Shown: positions 43,003 to 54,315, counted from the stretch's first letter. The stretch: DNA of 64,000 nucleotides from Pseudomonadota bacterium (GCA_021845965.1 JAJZUZ010000003.1:19198-83197); one strand, 5' to 3'. Notes: generated by a model not told the origin, from the letters alone. A program made the numbers and translations.

Positions 43003-43814
43003 GGCGTGTTGTTGACGTTGATCTCGTGATACAGGCTCACGGTTTCGCCGCCCTGGCTGATGGCCAGCTCGATCTGCACCAGGCCGTTGCGCTGCAGATC
43101 CGAACCGTTGTAGATGAATTTGCAGGTCACACCGCTGGCCATCAGGCTGCCGCCGGTCGCGGGACAGGATGACGCATAGGCATAGTTGCTGTTGCGGTAG
43201 AGATTTCCGCCGGTGCAGACGTAGGAAACAATCGCCTCGTTGCCGGGAATCACCTGGAAGCGGTTGTTCGGTGACGCAAAGGGAAACTTCTTCCCGTTGA
43301 TGCGGATCTTGGTCTCGCCCGCCAGCGATCCGGTCTGCACGACCGTCACCCGGGAGGTGTTATCGCCCGCATAGGCGTCCGCCCCGGGGATGCCCAGGTT
43401 GTAGACCGCGATCAGGTCATCCTTGACGATCTGCTGGTCAGCCAGCGCGCTGTTGGCGCCGAACATGTCGAAGCTGTTGTCGGACTTGGAAAAGTCGAGA
43501 AAATCGCCGTTGCCGCTGGCATCGACATCGGCCCGATAGCGCCCGCCGGTCTTGGTCGGAATGAACTCGATGCACTGGTTGTTGGCCTGCCGCAGGCTGT
43601 TGGGCAGGGCCTTGCGGATGTCGCGCGACATGCGCCGCACCACCGTGTCCGCGGCATCGGACAAGGCCGCGCGCCGCGCCGTGTCGAAGTAGGCATCGAT
43701 CGGCTTGCGCATGAACACCGCCACCATGGCGCCGACGATGCCCAGGATCACGATCACCATGATCAGCTCGATCAGGGTAAAGCCGTGTTGCAGGCGGGAC
43801 GGCCGGTTCATCAT
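42999..43814 (-). CDS. mshO: MSHA minor pilin MshO
   Basis: A 271-residue type IV pilin-like protein with leader HGFTLIELIMVIVILGIVGAMVAVFM: cleavage after Gly, Phe1 and the conserved Glu5, then the membrane helix. It is long for a pilin, with a C-terminal beta-rich domain that contains several Cys (QCIEF, SYVCTGG, SCPATGG, VTCKF), as in MshO/PilW. Two adjacent ATGs (43814, 43811) are present; the first overlaps the mshD stop by 4 nt. Confidence 0.9.
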   Translation of the reverse strand: MMNRPSRLQHGFTLIELIMVIVILGIVGAMVAVFMRKPIDAYFDTARRAALSDAADTVVRRMSRDIRKALPNSLRQANNQCIEFIPTKTGGRYRADVDASGNGDFLDFSKSDNSFDMFGANSALADQQIVKDDLIAVYNLGIPGADAYAGDNTSRVTVVQTGSLAGETKIRINGKKFPFASPNNRFQVIPGNEAIVSYVCTGGNLYRNSNYAYASSCPATGGSLMASGVTCKFIYNGSDLQRNGLVQIELAISQGGETVSLYHEINVNNTP

Positions 43815-44275
43815 GTCGGATCCTGCGTCCGGAAACCGGTCAGGGTGATGGTTTCATTGCCGCGGTTTACCGTCACGTTGACGCGTTTGGCCGCCACCGT
43901 GCCCAGGGTGGTCGCCGCGACCTGGATCTGGACCGTATAGCCATAGATGCCCGCCGGCATGCCGGTAAACATCGGGCCGGCGACAGACAACGTCTCGTTG
44001 ATGCCGTTGTAGTCCTCCACGTCATCGTAGAGCGTCCTGTCGGCCTCGACCACATTGGGCAGGCCATCAGGGTCGTCGTAGGCCTTGAGCAGGACTTCCT
44101 CCAGCAAGGAATCGGCCAGCGCCATGGCCTGCTTGCGCACCATGGGGTCGGCGCTGGATCGCACGGACACGTCCATCACCATCAGGATGCCGGCGACGCC
44201 CACCGACACCACGACGATGAAGACGATCAGCTCCAGCAGCGTGAAGCCGGCCTGGTCGCGCCTAGTCGTGCACAT
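43811..44275 (-). CDS. mshD: MSHA minor pilin MshD
   Basis: A 154-residue type IV pilin-like protein with leader DQAGFTLLELIVFIVVVSVGVAGILMVMD (Gly cleavage, Glu5, membrane helix). It is the MshD position and size. ATG 44275 (MCTTRRDQAG) gives an 11-residue leader; the upstream in-frame ATG at 44293 lies further inside mshC. Its start is inside the end of mshC, and it overlaps mshO by 4 nt. Confidence 0.88.
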   Translation of the reverse strand: MCTTRRDQAGFTLLELIVFIVVVSVGVAGILMVMDVSVRSSADPMVRKQAMALADSLLEEVLLKAYDDPDGLPNVVEADRTLYDDVEDYNGINETLSVAGPMFTGMPAGIYGYTVQIQVAATTLGTVAAKRVNVTVNRGNETITLTGFRTQDPT

Positions 44276-44744
44276 AACCGGTATCCGCTTCAACGGTGAT
44301 GACCGGGCCGGCAGCCACGCCGCCCTGCGTCACTTGCAGGGCCAGGGCCTGGCTGGGCTGGCCCAGCGCGCTGAACCAGAAGGCGCTGGCCGGCACGGTC
44401 TGGTAGGCGACGTCGGCAGGGGCTGTGACCTGCGCCGGCGTTTCACCCTTGGGGCCGGTCAGATTGCCGTCGCAGTTGTTGGAGGCCGGCGCGGTGGCGA
44501 TGCTCAGGGTGGCCGAACCGCCGGCAAAGGCGACGCAGACCGTGCGTCGCTGCGCGATGGCCGACTTCTGCGCATAACGCAAAAGCGCGAGAGTTTCATC
44601 GTGGAAACCTCGCGCGTCGAAGTCCTTGGTGTTCAATTGGGGAATCAGAAATGCCGCCATCACCCCCAACAGAACCATCACCGTGATCAACTCGATCAAA
44701 GTGAAACCGCGGACTCCCATAGGTGAACGGATCGTGGAATCCAT
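44262..44744 (-). CDS. mshC: MSHA minor pilin MshC
   Basis: A 160-residue type IV pilin-like protein with leader GVRGFTLIELITVMVLLGVMAAFLIPQL (cleavage after Gly, Glu5). GspH/FimT-type features include the HDETLALLRYAQKSAIAQRRTVCVAF segment. It is one of the minor pilins that start pilus assembly. It follows mshA by 77 nt, with a hairpin between them, so it may be expressed less than the major pilin. Confidence 0.88.
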   Translation of the reverse strand: MDSTIRSPMGVRGFTLIELITVMVLLGVMAAFLIPQLNTKDFDARGFHDETLALLRYAQKSAIAQRRTVCVAFAGGSATLSIATAPASNNCDGNLTGPKGETPAQVTAPADVAYQTVPASAFWFSALGQPSQALALQVTQGGVAAGPVITVEADTGYVHD

Positions 44745-44795
44745 TCAGTTGCCACCATAACGCCCAGCCATTGCAACGGCAACTTTCCTAATCCA

Positions 44796-44813
44796 GCAAG
44801 GCCCCCGCCTTGC
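44796..44813 (-). terminator. mshA-mshC intergenic hairpin (possible attenuator)
   Basis: GCAAGG-CGGGGG-CCTTGC on the minus strand, 6-bp stem and no T run, placed just after the mshA stop. It may partly stop or stabilise transcripts so that the major pilin is made in excess over the minor pilins. Confidence 0.45.
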
Positions 44814-44821
44814 CACGTAGA

Positions 44822-45208
44822 TCAGCTGATGCCGATTGCACTGAACGTCGCTGTCACGGCCGTGCCACCGGTGGGCGTGAAAGTCAGCGTGCACGTCGCC
44901 GTAGCACCTGCGGCGATTGCGGCGGAAGTGATGACATAAGCTCCACCCGCAGTCGGCAGTCCCCCTTGCAACGCATTGGCAGCATCGGTGCAATTCGCAA
45001 TAGCAACACCGTTGGTGGACTTGGCGCTGCGCGCCGCGTAATTGACCGCAGACGCAGAAGCAAGCGCGCCCGCCACACCGTTAACGGAAGCCTGGGCGGC
45101 GTCGCTCTTCAAATCGATATATTTAGGGATCGCCACCGCAGCCAGGATGCCGAGAATCACGATCACCATCACCAGTTCAATCAGGGTAAAACCGCGTTGC
45201 TGTTTCAT
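44822..45208 (-). CDS. mshA: MSHA major pilin MshA (type IV prepilin)
   Basis: A 128-residue prepilin: 6-residue basic leader MKQQRG, then FTLIELVMVIVILGILAAVAIPKYIDL (mature Phe1, Glu5, membrane helix). The mature domain has two Cys (IANCTDAAN and TATCTLTFTP), giving one disulfide loop as expected of MshA. It should polymerise into the pilus shaft, with the methylated Phe N-terminus made by a prepilin peptidase (not in the window). A gap of 162 nt upstream separates it from mshG and probably holds its own promoter; no mshB or mshF gene fits in that gap. Confidence 0.9.
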   Translation of the reverse strand: MKQQRGFTLIELVMVIVILGILAAVAIPKYIDLKSDAAQASVNGVAGALASASAVNYAARSAKSTNGVAIANCTDAANALQGGLPTAGGAYVITSAAIAAGATATCTLTFTPTGGTAVTATFSAIGIS

Positions 45209-45370
45209 ATCAGGCTCCAGTCATAAGTTCATGCGGCGCCCTAGAAGCGCCCGCTATCGATTCTATAGTATAAGGGCAACAGCCCTACCGCGCATCGCGT
45301 GGGCTCCTCCGGCGAAACGCATTCGTGTGGAAAAGCTCACACTGTGGCTACCTTTGCCACCGCGCCCACA

Positions 45371-46603
45371 CTAACCGCCCCGCCCCATCGCCGCCTGCCC
45401 CAGGTTCCACAGGGGCAGGAACACGCCCAGCGCCAGCAGCAGCACCAGCACACCGATGAAGGCCAGCAGGATGGGCTCGATGGCCGTGGACAGGCCCTTG
45501 ATGGCGTAGTCGGTGTCACGCTCGTACATCTCGGCGATCTCCAGCAGCAGGCTGTCCAGTTCGCCCGTCTCCTCGCCCACCTGGATCATCTGCAGCACCA
45601 CCGGCGTGAACACGCCGGTAGCGGCGGCACAGCGTGAGATGCTCTCGCCCCGCTCGATACCGTCGCGCATCTCCTCGACACGCGCGCCGATATAGGCGTT
45701 GTCCACGGTCTGGGCCACCACGGTCAGGGCCTGGACCAGGGGTACACCAGCCTGACTGGAAAGCGCAAAACTGCGCGCGAAACGGCCCAGCGTGGCCTTG
45801 AGGATGATGGGGCCCACAATCGGCAGCCGCAGCTTGCGCCGGTCCCAGTTGTAGTGCCCGTCGGGTGTCTGCAGATAGGAGCGCACCAGCACCACGGCGG
45901 CTGCGATCAGGGCCAGCATGACGGGCCACCAGGTGATCATCCAGCCGGAGAACCCCAGCAGGCCGCGTGTGATGAGCGGCAGCTGGGCATTGAAGCCGGC
46001 AAAGACCTTGGCAAAGACCGGCAGCACGAAGAGGTTGATGATGACGATGGCAATCAGGATGGCAACCACCACAAAGGTCGGGTAGCGCATGGCCTGCTTG
46101 ATGCGCGCCCGCACGTCGCGCTCGAACTCCAGATGCTCGGCCAGGCGCAGAAAGACTTCGGTCAGCTTGCCGGTCATCTCGCCCACGCGCACCATGGACA
46201 CATAGAAGGGGCTGAAGACCCTGGGATGGCGGGCGAGTGAGGTGGCCATGTCGCGCCCCTGGTCCAGGCCGGCGCGTACGTCCTGCAGCACCTCGGCCAT
46301 GGCCGGCTTCTCGGCCGACGCCTGCAAGCCGGCGAAGGCCCGCAGGATGGGCACGCCCGCCTTGTTCAGCGTGTACATCTGGCGCGAGAAGATCAGCGTG
46401 TCCTCGATGGTGATGGGCCGCCGCTGCAGATGCTCCCACCAGCCGGGGCCTTCAGAGACCGCCTGCGTCAGGGGTTCGATATGCACCGGCGCCAGTCCCA
46501 TGGCCAGCAACTGATCGGCCACGCCGTCTTCAGTCAGCGCCTCCAGCTGCCCCTGCATCAGCTCCCCCTGGGCATTGCGCCCGCGCCAGGCATAGATGGG
46601 CAT
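45371..46603 (-). CDS. mshG: MSHA inner-membrane platform protein MshG (GspF/PilC family)
   Basis: A 410-residue polytopic membrane protein. The start YAWRGRNAQGELMQGQLEALTEDGVADQLLAMG and the repeated GspF domain signatures (LIFSRQMYTLNKAGVPIL and FARSFALSSQAGVPLVQALTVVAQ) are typical, with three membrane spans (e.g. PTFVVVAILIAIVIINLFVLPVFA). It is the pilus platform that couples the ATPase to pilin insertion. ATG 46603 (MPIYAWRG) was used; the frame is open upstream into mshE. It lies 7 nt after mshE. Confidence 0.95.
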   Translation of the reverse strand: MPIYAWRGRNAQGELMQGQLEALTEDGVADQLLAMGLAPVHIEPLTQAVSEGPGWWEHLQRRPITIEDTLIFSRQMYTLNKAGVPILRAFAGLQASAEKPAMAEVLQDVRAGLDQGRDMATSLARHPRVFSPFYVSMVRVGEMTGKLTEVFLRLAEHLEFERDVRARIKQAMRYPTFVVVAILIAIVIINLFVLPVFAKVFAGFNAQLPLITRGLLGFSGWMITWWPVMLALIAAAVVLVRSYLQTPDGHYNWDRRKLRLPIVGPIILKATLGRFARSFALSSQAGVPLVQALTVVAQTVDNAYIGARVEEMRDGIERGESISRCAAATGVFTPVVLQMIQVGEETGELDSLLLEIAEMYERDTDYAIKGLSTAIEPILLAFIGVLVLLLALGVFLPLWNLGQAAMGRGG

Positions 46604-46610
46604 GGGCGTC

Positions 46611-48359
46611 CTAGTCCTCAAGGTCGTAGCCGACCCGCATGGCCTCGGCCAGCGAGGTCCGGCCCTGGCGCACCAGCTCCAGCGCATGGTGCGTCAGGGT
46701 CCGGCCGGCCAGGCGCTCGCGCGCCGCGCGCAGAAAGGCCGCCGGGTCGGCGCGGCTGGCGGATTGCGTCAACTCCGCATCCATTTCCAGCATCTCATAG
46801 ACGCCCACCCGACCGGCATAGCCCGTGCCGTTGCAGGCCGAGCAGCCGCGCCCGCGCCGCGGTTGGAGGCTGGCGCCCGGCGCCAGCTGGCTGTCCAGCC
46901 AGGCCTGCTCCTGTGCATCAGGCGCATGCGGTTCGCTGCAGACCTCGCAGTTGACGCGCACCAGACGCTGGGCGATCACGGCCTGCAAGGAGGTGGCCAC
47001 CATATAGGGCGGCACGCCCATGTCCAGCAGACGGAACGGCGTGCTGACGGCGTCGCGCGTGTGCAATGTGGAGAAAACAAGGTGGCCCGTGATGGCTGCG
47101 CGCAGGCCGATTTCGGCCGTCTCGGCGTCGCGCATCTCGCCCACCAGGATCACGTCCGGATCCTGGCGCAGCGTGGCACGCAAGACCTTGGAAAAGCTGA
47201 GATCGATCTTGTCGTTGACCTGCACCTGCGTGATGCCCGGCAGGCGGTACTCCACCGGGTCCTCGACCGTGATGATCTTTAGCTCGCTCGAATTGAGTTC
47301 GGCCAGCGACGCATACAGCGACGTGCTCTTGCCCGAGCCCGTCGGGCCGGTGACCAGGATCAGGCCGGACGTGCGGCCCAGCAACTGACGGTAGCGCCGC
47401 AGCATGTCCGGCGGCATGCCCACGGTATCCAGGCTGCGCACACCACCCTCCAGGCTGAGCAGACGCATCACCACCGATTCGCCGTAGGTGCTGGGCATGG
47501 TGGATAGACGCACGTCGATGGTCTTGTCCTTCAGCCGCACACTGAAGCGGCCGTCCTGCGGCAGGCGCTTCTCCGAGATATCCAGCGCCGCCATGAGCTT
47601 GATACGCTGCGCCAGCGCGGCGCCGATGCGCTTCTCCGCCTGCGTCTGGGTCTGCAGCACCCCATCCACGCGCACACGGATCTGCAGACCGGATTCCAGC
47701 GGCTCGATGTGGATGTCCGAAGCCCCGACCTGCACCGCATCTTCAAACAGCGACTGCAGCAGGCGCACCACCGGCGCCCCCTCGGCACCGGCCGAGGCGG
47801 TCAGCTCGCCGAAGTCGACGGCATCGCCCAAGTCCTTCTCCAGGGCTCGCGCCAAGCCGCTGATCTCCTCGGTGCGGCGGTACAGGCGGTCACAGGCCAG
47901 GGCGAGCTGACTTTCCGGCACGGCGGCAATGCCGATGTTGCGTTTCAGCAGCCGGGTGATTTCGTCATAGGCGAACAGGTCCAGCGGGTCGGCCATGGCC
48001 ACCAGCAGCGTGTCACCCTTGTCTTCCAGCACCAGGGCCTTGAAGCGCCGCGCGGCGGACTCCGGCAGCAGCTTGACGACGTCGGCGCGGAACGGGAAGG
48101 TCTTGAGATTGACGAAAGGCACGCGCAACTGGCGCGCCAGCGCGTCAGCGAGCAGCTCTTCGGTGATGACACCGCTCTCGATCAGCAGACGGCCGACCTT
48201 GCGGCCGGTCTGCTGCTGCAGCTCCAGGGTCTGCTGCAGTTGTTCCTGTGAGATGAGGCGCTGCTGTACCAGCACATCGCCCAGTCGCAGTTTCTCCGGC
48301 CGCCCGGGCTGCGGACGATGCTCCGCCGGGTTGGCGGAGGCCGCGGTAGCCGTGTTCAT
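46611..48359 (-). CDS. mshE: MSHA extension ATPase MshE (GspE/PilB family, MshEN c-di-GMP domain)
   Basis: A 582-residue secretion ATPase. The N-terminal RLGDVLVQQRLISQEQLQQTLELQQQTGRKVGRLLIESGVITEELLADAL matches the duplicated MshEN motif (RLGxxL ... LGxxLxxxGxI) that binds c-di-GMP in Vibrio MshE. The C-terminal ATPase has Walker A GPTGSGKSTS, an Asp box, Walker B region LRATLRQDPDVILVGEMRD and a tetra-Cys zinc site (CEVCSEP ... CSACNG). It drives pilus extension. ATG 48359 (MNTATAA) was chosen. It leads the block E-G-A-C-D-O-P-Q. Confidence 0.95.
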   Translation of the reverse strand: MNTATAASANPAEHRPQPGRPEKLRLGDVLVQQRLISQEQLQQTLELQQQTGRKVGRLLIESGVITEELLADALARQLRVPFVNLKTFPFRADVVKLLPESAARRFKALVLEDKGDTLLVAMADPLDLFAYDEITRLLKRNIGIAAVPESQLALACDRLYRRTEEISGLARALEKDLGDAVDFGELTASAGAEGAPVVRLLQSLFEDAVQVGASDIHIEPLESGLQIRVRVDGVLQTQTQAEKRIGAALAQRIKLMAALDISEKRLPQDGRFSVRLKDKTIDVRLSTMPSTYGESVVMRLLSLEGGVRSLDTVGMPPDMLRRYRQLLGRTSGLILVTGPTGSGKSTSLYASLAELNSSELKIITVEDPVEYRLPGITQVQVNDKIDLSFSKVLRATLRQDPDVILVGEMRDAETAEIGLRAAITGHLVFSTLHTRDAVSTPFRLLDMGVPPYMVATSLQAVIAQRLVRVNCEVCSEPHAPDAQEQAWLDSQLAPGASLQPRRGRGCSACNGTGYAGRVGVYEMLEMDAELTQSASRADPAAFLRAARERLAGRTLTHHALELVRQGRTSLAEAMRVGYDLED

Positions 48360-48448
48360 GGATAGGTCCTCGCTCGGCAACGTAACTATGAAAATAATAG
48401 CGCGCACTCGCGCGTGTGCGTCGCCGGCGACCCCAAAGAATCGACAAA

Positions 48449-49075
48449 TCAGTGCAAATGTCGCGGTTTGCGCCCGCCGCCGTGACCGCCATGCCCGCCA
48501 CCGGGGCCGCGCGGCGGCTTGCCGATTTCCAGCGAACTCACCAGCGAGTCGAAGCGCTGGCTGAACAGGCGGTCGATCTCCGCAACCACACCACCGAGTT
48601 CGGCCGCGTCGAAGTGGCGCTCCATCATGTTGATCACGTCCTGCACCAGCAGGTCGCGCTGCACCTGCATGATGGCCGCGGGGTTGGGACCGACAAAGAG
48701 CATCATGAAGTCATCGCGCGACTGCGCATCGGGCTCCGCCTCTTCCTCATCGAATTCGGTGTCGTAGAAGGTCACCTCCAGCGCGGCACCCGCCTGGGAC
48801 AACTCGTTGAGGTTCATGCACATCTCATCCAGCGTCTGCCGGAAGTCTTCGTCGCCGAGCACGGTCCAGCACAGCTGCAGCGCGTGCTCCTGCACATCAA
48901 AACGGATGCCGGGCTCGTCCTCGTAATGGCTATGCGCGCCGTCGGCCAGCGAGCGGGCACCCGCGTATTTCCACAGGGGCTTGAGCGCCTCCTGCAGCTG
49001 CGCAAAGTCGACATCGGCCCGCAGCGGCACCTGGCCATGCACGTGGATTTCAAAGGGGGCGTTGTAGCTTGCCAT
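48449..49075 (-). CDS. DUF6806 family conserved protein
   Basis: A 208-residue soluble protein with no signal peptide. It has the opening YNAPFEIHVHGQVPLRADVDFAQLQEALKPLWKYAGARSLADGA, an acidic middle (FYDTEFDEEEAEPD) and a Gly/His/Arg tail (GGGHGGHGGGRKPRHLH). I recognise it as the Burkholderiales protein now called DUF6806; the function is unknown. It stands between the tRNA genes and mshE on the same strand. The His-rich tail could bind metal. Confidence 0.7.
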   Translation of the reverse strand: MASYNAPFEIHVHGQVPLRADVDFAQLQEALKPLWKYAGARSLADGAHSHYEDEPGIRFDVQEHALQLCWTVLGDEDFRQTLDEMCMNLNELSQAGAALEVTFYDTEFDEEEAEPDAQSRDDFMMLFVGPNPAAIMQVQRDLLVQDVINMMERHFDAAELGGVVAEIDRLFSQRFDSLVSSLEIGKPPRGPGGGHGGHGGGRKPRHLH

Positions 49076-49206
49076 GTCGTTCTCTCAGAGCTGCCTTACA
49101 GCTTGTACGTCTCGCCGGGATCGAAGCCGTGCGCTATGCACGCTTTGTCGTTACCACCCTTGTGCGCGCCGGTTCCGGTCACCGGCGACATTGAAAATTT
49201 CAGTCA

Positions 49207-49298
49207 TGGTGCCTCGAGCCGGGGTCGAACCGGCACGCCCCATTTCTGGAAGCGGCGGATTTTAAGTCCGCTGTGTCTACCAATTTCACCATCGAGGC
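49207..49298 (-). tRNA. tRNA-Leu (anticodon UAA)
   Basis: Acceptor stem GCCTCGA pairs with TCGAGGC, T-loop GGTTCGACCCC, and an anticodon loop CTTAAAA gives UAA. The long variable arm fits a class II tRNA. The 3' CCA is encoded (49207-49209). Confidence 0.95.
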
Positions 49299-49386
49299 CA
49301 TGCCGCTCCTGCATTGTCACGCAAAAGGCGACATCCACCTATGCCGCAGCAGGCGGCCCGGGTGAAGACACGGAGCATGTGAAATA

Positions 49387-49462
49387 TGGAGCGGGAGACG
49401 AGGCTCGAACTCGCGACCTCAACCTTGGCAAGGTTGCGCTCTACCAACTGAGCTACTCCCGC
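49387..49462 (-). tRNA. tRNA-Gly (anticodon GCC), copy 2
   Basis: Acceptor GCGGGAG with matching 3' strand CTCCCGC, D-loop AGCTCAGTTGGTAGAGC, anticodon loop CTTGCCAAG, T-loop GTTCGAGCC. CCA is encoded. It differs from copy 1 only at acceptor pair 7:66 (G:C here, A:U there). Confidence 0.96.
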
Positions 49463-49470
49463 GTGGAGTC

Positions 49471-49544
49471 TGGAGGCGCGGGCCGGAGTCGAACCGACCT
49501 ACACGGATTTGCAATCCGGTGCATAACCGCTTTGCTACCGCGCC
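49471..49544 (-). tRNA. tRNA-Cys (anticodon GCA)
   Basis: Acceptor GGCGCGG/CCGCGCC, anticodon loop ATTGCAAAT giving GCA, T-loop GGTTCGACTCC. CCA is encoded. Confidence 0.96.
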
Positions 49545-49583
49545 CTGTCTGCCCGGACCCGGCACCACCCGGATCCGTCCGAA

Positions 49584-49611
49584 CAAAAAAGGGAAGCGCG
49601 GGCTTCCCTTT
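49584..49611 (-). terminator. Terminator between tRNA-Gly copy 1 and tRNA-Cys
   Basis: On the minus strand AAGGGAAGCC-CG-CGCTTCCCTTTTTTG: an 8-9 bp stem and a T run. It suggests tRNA-Gly copy 1 ends separately from the Cys-Gly-Leu group. Confidence 0.75.
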
Positions 49612-49620
49612 CTCGGAATC

Positions 49621-49696
49621 TGGAGCGGGAAACGAGGCTCGAACTCGCGACCTCAACCTTGGCAAGGTTGCGCTCTACCAACTGAGCTATTCCCGC
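49621..49696 (-). tRNA. tRNA-Gly (anticodon GCC), copy 1
   Basis: Acceptor GCGGGAA with 3' TTCCCGC, anticodon loop CTTGCCAAG, T-loop GTTCGAGCC, CCA encoded. It is the first tRNA gene transcribed of the minus-strand group Gly-Cys-Gly-Leu. Confidence 0.96.
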
Positions 49697-49762
49697 GTAA
49701 TCAAGACTTGAATTATAGCCAGAAATTTTCCCCATTTTCCTGAGGCGGAAAAATTTTCCGCC

Positions 49763-52192
<2,430 letters not shown>

Positions 52193-52218
52193 GGCGATAC
52201 CTTTAATTGACCTGTTGA

Positions 52219-52246
52219 ATATGGTTTCCGGGAATGGATTTTCAAC
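52219..52246 (-). promoter_or_regulatory. Possible heat-shock (sigma32) promoter of lon
   Basis: On the minus strand GTTGAAA (-35) is followed after 13 nt by AACCATAT, a partial match to the sigma32 consensus CTTGAAA-N11-16-CCCCATNT, about 27 nt upstream of the lon ATG. Similar control is known for E. coli lon; here it is a motif match only. Confidence 0.4.
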
Positions 52247-52313
52247 CCGGCTTTGATGATATGCCGGGCTGCGAGGTCAAATCCATGAAGCAAGGGCAGG
52301 AAAACCCGCTGGT

Positions 52314-53579
52314 TCAGGCCTTCTTGGCGGCCTCGCGGTAGACCAGCAGGGGGGGCTTGTTTTCTTCAATGGTGGATTCGTCCACCACCACGCGATCCAC
52401 ATTGTCGAGACCCGGCAGGTCGAACATGGTGTCGATCAAGGCGTTCTCGAGGATCGAACGCAGGCCACGGGCCCCGGTCTTGCGTGCCAGGGCCTTCTTC
52501 GCGATGGCCTTGAGCGCGGCGGGACGGATTTCCAGGTCCGCCCCTTCCATGGCAAACAGCTTGGCGTACTGCTTGACCAGCGCGTTCTTGGGCTCGGTCA
52601 GGATCTGCACCAAGGCGTCTTCCGACAGTTCTGCCAGCGTGGCGACCACGGGCATGCGGCCCACCAGTTCAGGGATCAACCCGAACTTGATCAGATCCTC
52701 GGGTTCAACGTCCTTGAACACCTCGGTCAGGCTGCGCTGCTGCTTGCTCTTGACTGCGGCGCCGAAGCCGATACCGGACGATTCCGTACGGTTCTCGATC
52801 ACCTTCTCCAGCCCGGCGAAAGCACCGCCGCAGATGAAGAGGATATTGGTGGTGTCGATCTGGATGAAGTCCTGGTTCGGGTGCTTGCGCCCGCCCTGTG
52901 GCGGCACGCTGGCCATGGTGCCCTCGATCAGCTTCAGCAGCGCCTGCTGCACGCCCTCGCCCGACACGTCGCGCGTGATGGAGGGGTTGTCGGACTTGCG
53001 CGAGATCTTGTCGATCTCGTCGATGTAGACGATGCCGCGCTGCGCCTTCTCGACTTCGTAATTGCAGCTCTGCAGCAGCTTGGCAATGATGTTTTCGACG
53101 TCCTCGCCCACGTAGCCGGCTTCGGTCAGCGTGGTGGCGTCGGCCATCACGAAGGGCACGTTGAGCTGGCGCGCCAGCGTCTGCGCCAGCAGCGTCTTGC
53201 CCGAACCGGTGGGGCCGATGAGCAGGATGTTGCTCTTGGCCAGCTCCACATCATCCTTGCGTGCCTGCTCCTTGTGCTGCAGGCGCTTGTAGTGGTTGTA
53301 CACGGCCACCGCCAGGGTGCGCTTGGCCCCTTCCTGGCCAATGACGTAGTTGTCCAGGTTGGCCTTGATCTCCGCCGGCGTGGGCAACTCGCTGCGCCCT
53401 TCGGCTGCTTCCGTGCTGGCCGGCAGCTCGTCGCGGATGATCTCGTTGCACAGCTCGATGCATTCGTCGCAGACGAACACCGAGGGTCCGGCGATCAGCT
53501 TCTTGACCTCGTGCTGGCTCTTGCCGCAGAAAGAGCAGTACAGGGTCTTTTCACCGGTTGTGCCTTTTTTGTCGGCCAT
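52314..53579 (-). CDS. clpX: ATP-dependent Clp protease ATP-binding subunit ClpX
   Basis: A 421-residue AAA+ unfoldase. N-terminal zinc domain with four Cys (CSFCGKSQ ... CDECIELC), Walker [13 protein letters not shown], and the typical [31 protein letters not shown] loop. It recognises tagged substrates (e.g. SsrA) and threads them into ClpP, encoded upstream. ATG 53579 (MADKKGTTG) is used. It starts 103 nt after clpP stops and belongs to the tig-clpP-clpX-lon chain. Confidence 0.98.
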   Translation of the reverse strand: MADKKGTTGEKTLYCSFCGKSQHEVKKLIAGPSVFVCDECIELCNEIIRDELPASTEAAEGRSELPTPAEIKANLDNYVIGQEGAKRTLAVAVYNHYKRLQHKEQARKDDVELAKSNILLIGPTGSGKTLLAQTLARQLNVPFVMADATTLTEAGYVGEDVENIIAKLLQSCNYEVEKAQRGIVYIDEIDKISRKSDNPSITRDVSGEGVQQALLKLIEGTMASVPPQGGRKHPNQDFIQIDTTNILFICGGAFAGLEKVIENRTESSGIGFGAAVKSKQQRSLTEVFKDVEPEDLIKFGLIPELVGRMPVVATLAELSEDALVQILTEPKNALVKQYAKLFAMEGADLEIRPAALKAIAKKALARKTGARGLRSILENALIDTMFDLPGLDNVDRVVVDESTIEENKPPLLVYREAAKKA

Positions 53580-53682
53580 GGGGGGAACGCCTTTTCGGGG
53601 TTTTTCCGAATCTATGATAACCAAGCGGCGCCAGCCCCGACCACGGGGCTGGCGCCAGAAAACAACAGCCGACCGCCGGCGC

Positions 53683-54315
53683 TCAAACGCGCTTGGCGAT
53701 CACCTGATCGATCAGGCCGTAGTCCTTGCTCTCGTCAGCCGTCAGAAAGTAATCGCGCTCGGTGTCGCGCTCGATCTTCTCCAGCGGCTGGCCGGTACGC
53801 TCGGCCAGGATATTGTTGAGTTGCTCGCGGGTCTTGAGGATTTCGCGCGCGTGGATCTCGATCTCGGTGGCCTGCCCCTGGGCGCCGCCCAGCGGCTGGT
53901 GGATCATGATCTTCGAATTGGGCAGGCTGAAGCGCTTGCCCTTGGCGCCGGCGGCCAGCAGGAAGGCCCCCATGCTGGCGGCCAGGCCGATACACAGCGT
54001 GGAGACGTCCGGCTTGATGAAGTTCATGGTGTCGAAGATCGACAAGCCGGCGCTCACCGAACCACCGGGCGAATTGATGTACAGCGAGATGTCCTTGTCC
54101 GGGTTCTCGCTCTCCAGGAACAGCAGCTGCGCCACCACCAGGTTGGCGGTCTGGTCGTTCACCGGGCCGACCAGGAAGATCACCCGCTCCTTGAGCAGGC
54201 GCGAATAGATGTCGTAGGCGCGTTCGCCGCGGCCCGACTGCTCGATCACCATCGGCACCATGCCGAGGGATTGGGTGTCGAGGGCGCCGTTGTAGGCAGT
54301 GTTGCGCAGGTTCAT
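53683..54315 (-). CDS. clpP: ATP-dependent Clp protease proteolytic subunit ClpP
   Basis: A 210-residue serine peptidase. Catalytic Ser in [14 protein letters not shown], His in [13 protein letters not shown], and the N-terminal [32 protein letters not shown]. It forms the double-heptamer that works with ClpX or ClpA, both encoded in this window. ATG 54315 ([10 protein letters not shown]) has a GGAGAG ribosome site; the longer frame upstream is not family-like. Confidence 0.98.
   Translation of the reverse strand: MNLRNTAYNGALDTQSLGMVPMVIEQSGRGERAYDIYSRLLKERVIFLVGPVNDQTANLVVAQLLFLESENPDKDISLYINSPGGSVSAGLSIFDTMNFIKPDVSTLCIGLAASMGAFLLAAGAKGKRFSLPNSKIMIHQPLGGAQGQATEIEIHAREILKTREQLNNILAERTGQPLEKIERDTERDYFLTADESKDYGLIDQVIAKRV

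Noticed and set aside
49387..49696. The two nearly identical tRNA-Gly genes as direct repeats of an integrated element.
   Set aside because: Each is a complete tRNA, only a tRNA-Cys and a terminator lie between, and no mobile gene is present.
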